Shown: piece after piece, positions 14,942 through 17,892 of the stretch
Position numbering within the stretch: position 1 is the stretch's first letter
How the letters are laid out: every line of letters starts with the position of its first letter
DNA from: an uncultured Butyricicoccus sp.
GTDB taxonomy: Bacteria; Bacillota; Clostridia; Oscillospirales; Butyricicoccaceae
Reading direction: 5' to 3'
Length of the DNA stretch: 17,892 bases
Assembly: GCA_900544475.1 (NCBI GenBank)
Contig: UQVU01000023.1
Location: 1 to 17,892 of the forward strand
Position numbers and translations under genes: made by a program
The notes under the pieces: generated by a model
The model's input: only the letters and a program-made list of their open reading frames with translations
Told to the model about the DNA's origin: nothing
Database searches by the model: none

Positions 14942-15885
14942 CATGCGCCCAGCTGGGTGAGTTCGGTGCCGGGGTAGTAGTGCGCGAGGATTTCCTGATA
15001 GTCCGCGCCGTTTTCTGCCATATACTTCGCGCCGTACTGGGAAAGACCGACACCGTGGCCGTAGCCGATGGTGTGGAAGGTCAGGGAGTCGGCGGTCGTG
15101 GTGACGGTGAAGTTGGTCGAGCGCAGGCCGAACAGTTCGCGCACGGCGGTTCCCTCGACCGTCACGCCGCCGAGCCGCACGGTTTTGATGCCGCCGGCGG
15201 CCGAGCGGACGGACGCCCTGAACCACGTGTCGGGCGCACCGGAGAGATCGGCGTCGGGGTACGCGCCGCCCGCTCTTTCGCGGAATTCGTCGGCGGAAAC
15301 CGTGACCGCGCTTTCGTAGCCGTCGAACGCGGTCCCGCCGGGGCTGACCACGCTTTGCAGGTAGGGGACGTCCTCGCCCCAGACGTCGGCGGCGGACTCG
15401 GTGCGCGGACCGCTGACGCAGTGGAAAACCGCCACGATGGGCGCACCCTCGCTCGTCAGGATTTCGCCTTCGGTGTCGCGGACTGCCGCATGGATGGCGG
15501 AGAGTTCATCCGTGCCGAATACGGAGACTGCGGGACTGCGGTAGGCGGCGCAGTGGCGGTAATCGTCGCACAGATCGGCGTCGGGATGGGCGTCCGGGCG
15601 TCCGCGGGACAGCTTGCACAGCGCATAGGTTCGTGCGGCGACCGCCTGCGCGCGTAGCGCCTCGCGCGGAAAATCCGCCGGGATCTCGGCGGAAACCACG
15701 CCCTCGACATAGCTTTCGAGCGGCAGTTCGGTCGGCGTGCCGTCAATCGAAACGGTAACGGTCTGCGCGTCCGGCAGGGCAGAGGCGTCCTCCTCGGGTA
15801 CGGCGGCGTTTTCCTGCGGCCGGAGGCCGGGCAGCAGGCAGAGCGCCATCACAAGCAGCGCGGCGAAAAACAGCAGTCGGCGCAC
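14941..15885 (-). CDS. spoIID: stage II sporulation protein D (lytic transglycosylase)
   Basis: This 314-residue protein starts at the GTG at 15885, which has AAAGGAGG upstream; earlier in-frame starts lack one. A membrane anchor lies at residues 4-20. The catalytic region is LPLESYVEGVVSAEIP (E67 corresponds to the known catalytic Glu), followed by EALRAQAVAARTYAL. GYGHGVGLSQYGA near the end is the family signature. H100, C106, H111 and C112 form a His-Cys-His-Cys set like the zinc site described for the Clostridioides difficile enzyme. SpoIID works with SpoIIM and SpoIIP in the mother cell to thin peptidoglycan during engulfment of the forespore. A weak sigma-E-like -10 (CATATCCT, minus strand, plus 15917-15924) fits mother-cell expression. 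The sigma-like operon is divergent upstream. Confidence 0.94.
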   Translation of the reverse strand: MRRLLFFAALLVMALCLLPGLRPQENAAVPEEDASALPDAQTVTVSIDGTPTELPLESYVEGVVSAEIPADFPREALRAQAVAARTYALCKLSRGRPDAHPDADLCDDYRHCAAYRSPAVSVFGTDELSAIHAAVRDTEGEILTSEGAPIVAVFHCVSGPRTESAADVWGEDVPYLQSVVSPGGTAFDGYESAVTVSADEFRERAGGAYPDADLSGAPDTWFRASVRSAAGGIKTVRLGGVTVEGTAVRELFGLRSTNFTVTTTADSLTFHTIGYGHGVGLSQYGAKYMAENGADYQEILAHYYPGTELTQLGA

Positions 15886-15964
15886 GGCGTTCGTCCTCCT
15901 TTCTTTTCCATAAGGCAGGATATGCCGCGCGGACGGAAGATAGAACACAAGATATAGATTAGTG

Positions 15965-15993
15965 TTGACATTTGCTCCAAGATGCAGTATTAT
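15965..15993 (+). promoter_or_regulatory. near-consensus sigma-A promoter of the SOS-type operon
   Basis: A perfect TTGACA (15965-15970), a 17-base spacer and TATTAT (15988-15993, one mismatch) predict a start near 16000. It is one of the strongest promoters in the window and lies directly before the LexA-type box. Confidence 0.88.
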
Positions 15994-16008
15994 GGAAATA
16001 TAGAAAAT

Positions 16009-16022
16009 CGAACAAACGTTCG
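16009..16022 (+). promoter_or_regulatory. LexA/DinR (SOS) operator
   Basis: CGAACAAACGTTCG fits the Gram-positive SOS box CGAACRNRYGTTCG at every position, and the palindrome extends to 18 bp (ATCGAAC-AAAC-GTTCGAT, 16007-16024). It lies just after the predicted start, where bound LexA would block transcription. No other match was found elsewhere in the window. Confidence 0.85.
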
Positions 16023-16052
16023 ATATACCGAAAATGCATGAGGAGGCAGAAA

Positions 16053-16289
16053 ATGAATTTGTACGAGATGGCCAGAGAATACAGACGCAACACGGCGCTG
16101 CTGGAGCTGCGCGTCAGAGAGCTTCAGGCGGCCAAACGCCGCGCCGGGCAGTACGAAGTAAAATACCGCCTCAAGCAGCGCATCCGGGTACTGAACGACA
16201 TGATAAACGAGAGCCGGCTGACGGTATACGAGCTTGAGCACTACTACGACAGGGAGGAGGGAGCGAATGGCGGCAGAGAAGCAGTTTGA
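16053..16289 (+). CDS. 78-residue coiled-coil protein in SOS-type operon, function unknown
   Basis: The ATG at 16053 has GAGGAGG upstream; longer in-frame forms would run through the LexA box and promoter. The protein begins MNLYEMAREYRRNTALLELR and is almost entirely charged helix. Leu/Ile spacing suggests a coiled coil over about residues 12-65, and the C-terminus is acidic (YELEHYYDREEG). There is no signal peptide, membrane segment or Cys. It is the first gene after the SOS-type promoter. The next gene starts inside it, overlapping by 23 bases, so the two proteins are probably made together and may bind each other. I do not recognise a named family. A split-sigma partner (like RsoA for SigO in B. 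subtilis) is a speculative idea. Confidence 0.8.
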   Translation: MNLYEMAREYRRNTALLELRVRELQAAKRRAGQYEVKYRLKQRIRVLNDMINESRLTVYELEHYYDREEGANGGREAV

Positions 16290-16569
16290 GCGAAGCGCGT
16301 ACGACAGCTATCTGCGGAAGCTGAGCGAGGAGGAGGACGGTTTTCGGCATTCGTTTCGGACGGCGTTTTTTCAGGCGATGCACGAGGAGCTGACCGGGCG
16401 GCAGTACGAGGTGCTGTGGATGGGCGAGGTCGAGGGCATGACGGGGAAGGAGATTGCGGCGCGGCTGGGCATCACGCCGAGCGCGGTATCGCGGCACAAG
16501 ACGAGGGGGAGAAAACGCCTTCGTACCCTCCTTGGGTATAACCTGGATATGCCGCGGCATATCCTCTAG
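16267..16569 (+). CDS. sigma-70 region 4-like DNA-binding protein under SOS-type control
   Basis: This 100-residue protein starts at the ATG at 16267, which has GGGAGGAGGG upstream within the previous gene. Residues about 42-90 are a sigma region 4 (LTGRQYEVLWMGEVEGMTGKEIAARLGITPSAVSRHKTRGRKRL, split by a helix-turn-helix at 58-80). Residues 1-41 are a charged helix with no region 2, so by itself it lacks the part that binds the -10 element. It may work as a co-activator like phage Xpf-type factors, or with the upstream protein. UviA, an SOS-controlled sigma factor of a Clostridium perfringens bacteriocin plasmid, is a functional parallel but a fuller sigma factor. The stop codon lies inside a perfect 11-bp hairpin (16566-16590). 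Family fold secure; role inferred. Confidence 0.85.
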   Translation: MAAEKQFERSAYDSYLRKLSEEEDGFRHSFRTAFFQAMHEELTGRQYEVLWMGEVEGMTGKEIAARLGITPSAVSRHKTRGRKRLRTLLGYNLDMPRHIL

Positions 16570-16942
16570 GGGGGACTCCGTCCCCCCTAGATACCCCTCC
16601 GGTTCCGGAGAAACCGGAGGGGATACCCCCCCTCGCCCCTGCATGGCAGGGGCGGCTCGGGACACGTGTCCCGAGGCAGAGGTAAGAAAGTCAGGTACAC
16701 GCCCTGACTTTCTTGGGGAATTTTATGCGGCGCACTGCGGTGCGCCTGTCCTGCCTGTTCCGGCTTTGCCGGAATACGGCAGGAGATAGCGCACGCTTTG
16801 CGTGCGCGGCGTCCCGGAGGGACGCAAAAAAGGCACGCCTTTCGCGCGCCTTTCGTGCGCTTCGCGCACGTTTTGATAGAATTTGCTTCGCAAATTCCAG
16901 AAAACCGGGGGCGTGTACCTCGGTTTTCTGACTCTGAGAGAG

Positions 16943-16969
16943 AAAAAAGTTTCCTTGGGAACTTTTTTT
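16943..16969. terminator. terminator-like hairpin within the palindrome array
   Basis: AAAAAAGTT-TCC (16943-16954) pairs with GGG-AACTTTTTTT (16957-16969). A and T arms on both sides make it usable from either strand, for the sigma-like operon or the minus-strand gene ending at 17040. Confidence 0.6.
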
Positions 16970-17008
16970 CGTCCGTGTTCTGCGGCGCGAAGCGCTGTCA
17001 GAACACAT

Positions 17009-17038
17009 CTTGTCGGCGAAACCGTGGTTTCGCGACAG
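17009..17038 (-). repeat. 30-bp palindromic element, copy 2 (inverted)
   Basis: Read on the minus strand it begins CTGTCGCGAAACC and ends GGTTTCGCCGACAAG. It is 28 of 30 identical to 14866-14895. The two changed bases lie opposite each other in the stem (G-C replaced by A-T), so pairing is kept. It ends two bases from the stop of the minus-strand gene. Confidence 0.8.
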
Positions 17039-17039
17039 A

Positions 17040-17279
17040 TTAGTCGAGGTACGAGCCTACCGGGCTCTGGTTGTACTGCTTGATGATGCGGACGATAACG
17101 GAGCCGTCCTCCTGCGTGGTTTCGTCTAAGATCTTATGCTTCGTATGATTGCGCTCGAGCGCCTGCTTGTAATGCTCGACTTCTTCGCGCACCTGCCGCG
17201 CCGCGATGCTGCGCTCAAGGTCGTCCTTGAGCATGAAGTGAAGCGTCTGACAGATGCATGCCGCCTTGACTCGTTTCAT
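17040..17279 (-). CDS. 79-residue conserved-looking small cytoplasmic protein, function unknown
   Basis: The ATG at 17279 is supported by AGGAGGAG upstream; a longer in-frame form lacks one. The protein begins MKRVKAACICQTLHFMLKDD. It continues with a charged helix (residues 22-45, REEVEHYKQALERNHTKHKI) and ends in a probable beta segment (GSVIVRIIKQYNQSPVGSYLD). It has no signal peptide or membrane segment; Cys8 and Cys10 are close together. I recall similar short proteins as uncharacterised in other Clostridia, but I cannot name a family or a role. It has its own promoter and its 3' end abuts the palindromic array. Confidence 0.8.
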   Translation of the reverse strand: MKRVKAACICQTLHFMLKDDLERSIAARQVREEVEHYKQALERNHTKHKILDETTQEDGSVIVRIIKQYNQSPVGSYLD

Positions 17280-17351
17280 ATGGGTTCTCCTCCTGCTGTA
17301 AATCCTGAAATTATTCCTGAAAAACACGAATTGCAACGTTTCTACTATCTT

Positions 17352-17380
17352 ATTTTATAAAAACAGTTCGAAATTTTCAA
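17352..17380 (-). promoter_or_regulatory. sigma-A-type promoter of the 79-residue protein gene
   Basis: On the minus strand, TTGAAA (plus 17375-17380), 17 bases, and TAAAAT (plus 17352-17357) each have one mismatch. The predicted start near 17345 gives a leader of about 65 bases. Confidence 0.65.
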
Positions 17381-17440
17381 AGGCGGTTTTTCGCAAAATC
17401 AGGCAGAGAGGGGATTGTGGAAAATGCGCAGAGCAAAAGA

Positions 17441-17490
17441 AAAACGCGACATCAGGCCGCGCATTTGCACCGCCCCGTCGCGTTTCTTAG
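17441..17490. terminator. long-loop inverted repeat, possible terminator
   Basis: AAACGCGAC and GTCGCGTTT form a perfect 9-bp stem around a GC-rich interior of about 26 bases. Both sides carry A or T runs; the minus-strand reading ends in TTTTTCTTTT. It lies upstream of the 79-residue gene's promoter. Confidence 0.5.
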
Positions 17491-17494
17491 CAAT

Positions 17495-17554
17495 AAATAA
17501 AAACGGCGACAGGGAGCAGACTCAAACCTGCCACCGAACTTGTGATACATTATA
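17495..17554 (-). ncRNA. possible very short minus-strand RNA with promoter and terminator
   Basis: On the minus strand, TTGCCG, 17 bases and a perfect TATAAT (plus 17549-17554) predict a start near 17542. A terminator begins seven bases later: GGTGGCAGG (plus 17527-17535) pairs with CCTGTCGCC (plus 17505-17513), then GTTTTTATTTATT. The RNA would be about 45 bases, or about 105 if it reads on to the 17441-17490 stem. No open frame of note lies in it. Confidence 0.4.
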
Positions 17555-17599
17555 CATCCCCTCTCGAAGAACGGCAAGATAAAAACTCAACAAAATCAT

Positions 17600-17616
17600 G
17601 TTTACGATTTGTTTAC
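17600..17616 (+). promoter_or_regulatory. tandem GTTTAC repeats at 11-bp spacing
   Basis: GTTTAC (17600-17605), five bases, then GTTTAC (17611-17616), followed by TTTACAC. Helical-turn spacing suggests a regulator binding site. It lies about 110 bases upstream of the promoter at 17727-17755 and 45 bases upstream of the minus-strand TATAAT. Confidence 0.3.
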
Positions 17617-17726
17617 ATTTACACAAAATTGCAGAGCGGTTACAAAGCGGCGCGCCGCGCGGACAGATGTCCGCGGGAAGAATGGGATTTTCTTCGAAAA
17701 AAGCGCAGTTTTTCCGCGGATTTCTC

Positions 17727-17755
17727 TTTACAAAAGGCGTGCGGTGTGTTATCCT
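17727..17755 (+). promoter_or_regulatory. candidate promoter for the gene leaving the window
   Basis: TTTACA (17727-17732), 17 bases and TATCCT (17750-17755) predict a start near 17762. Nothing on the plus strand between 17280 and this point looks like a gene. Confidence 0.45.
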
Positions 17756-17761
17756 ATATTT

Positions 17762-17880
17762 ACTGTTGCCCCGCGCTTAGCTGTCGGATAACCGGATGCG
17801 TCCTATCGCTCCATTTCACCAAGCCGCGGCCCAGCCTGAGGGTAAGCAAAAAATTATATTTTCGCAAGGTGACAACCAAC
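17762..17880 (+). promoter_or_regulatory. structured leader or non-coding RNA at the right edge
   Basis: GCTTAGCTG (17775-17783) can pair with CAGC (17832-17835) and TAAGC (17843-17847), leaving a 7-base bulge. Small internal stems include CGGATAACCG and GGATGCGTCC. GTTGCC (17764-17769) can pair with GG...CAAC (17868-17876), which overlaps a ribosome-binding site. No known riboswitch class was recognised. Confidence 0.35.
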
Positions 17881-17892
17881 ATGCTCCGTAAG
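17881..17892 (+). CDS. possible start of a gene cut by the window edge
   Basis: Four codons (MLRK) follow AAGGTGA (17866-17872) with 8-base spacing and an upstream promoter. Too little is present to say more. Confidence 0.3.

Larger units (their letters stand above)
16566..17038. repeat. dense array of about fifteen consecutive hairpins
   Basis: This 470-base gap holds no credible gene and is almost wholly palindromic. Stems by position: 16566-16590 (11 bp, perfect), 16594-16622 (11), 16635-16653 (8), 16656-16675 (20-base perfect palindrome), 16684-16714 (12), 16729-16746 (7), 16750-16783 (6+7), 16789-16807 (8), 16809-16825 (7), 16854-16870 (7), 16879-16897 (8), 16898-16930 (10), 16943-16969 (12, T-rich end), 16975-17006 (8+4) and 17009-17038 (12, the repeated element). 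Loops are mostly 3 bases. Some could be terminators for the flanking convergent genes; that does not explain the number. Confidence 0.85.

Noticed and set aside
16691..17043. Short open frames on both strands within the palindromic array
   Set aside because: They are Arg/Ala/Cys-rich with no ribosome-binding sites, and their sequence is explained by hairpin arms.
17505..17535. tRNA-like segment with a T-loop-like GGTTTGAGTC on the minus strand
   Set aside because: No anticodon arm, D arm or acceptor stem can be drawn; the segment pairs with itself as a terminator followed by a T tract.
17598..17791. Two 60-residue open frames near the right end
   Set aside because: Neither has a ribosome-binding site, they overlap each other in different frames, and they run through a promoter.

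Overview
The window looks like chromosome from a spore-forming, fairly GC-rich member of the Clostridia (Oscillospirales-like). The evidence is the order SRP RNA - dnaX - ybaB - recR, which Bacillus subtilis shares, three sporulation genes (pdaA, a bofC-like gene, spoIID), strong AGGAGG ribosome-binding sites, and GTG/TTG starts. No insertion sequence, tRNA, CRISPR array or complete prophage is visible. Most genes are housekeeping or envelope genes.

Layout. 1-1749: the 3' end of an OmpR-type response regulator and its membrane histidine kinase. 1911-3491 (minus): an HtrA/DegP-like membrane protease that converges on the kinase; its upstream region carries three hexamers spaced at 11 bp, a possible operator. 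3665-5573 (minus): a secreted stalk-domain protein followed one base later by a 47-residue membrane peptide. 5735-6870: pdaA and a bofC-like gene, convergent with overlapping stop codons. 7201-9615: a class A penicillin-binding protein preceded by a leader with an intrinsic terminator and a competing hairpin. 9693-9994: the large SRP RNA. 9998-10238: seven consecutive hairpins. 10318-12907: dnaX-ybaB-recR. 13266-14861: prfC. 14941-15885 (minus): spoIID. 16053-16569: a two-gene operon (coiled-coil protein and sigma region-4 protein). 16566-17038: about fifteen back-to-back hairpins. 17040-17279 (minus): a small conserved-looking protein. 17280-17892: promoters, terminators and a possible leader of the next gene.

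How the genes fit together. The kinase/regulator and HtrA resemble the CssRS-HtrA secretion-stress arrangement of B. subtilis. PdaA, the BofC-like protein, SpoIID and the PBP act on peptidoglycan or on sporulation signalling. SRP RNA serves protein export; DnaX, YbaB and RecR serve replication and recombination repair; PrfC serves translation termination.

The most interesting element is the pair at 16053-16569. Its near-consensus promoter (TTGACA, 17 bp, TATTAT) is followed directly by a perfect Gram-positive LexA/DinR box, so a sigma-like protein with only region 4 appears to be under SOS control. The second notable feature is the density of palindromes between genes. It includes a 30-bp element present in two inverted copies whose two differences compensate each other in the stem.
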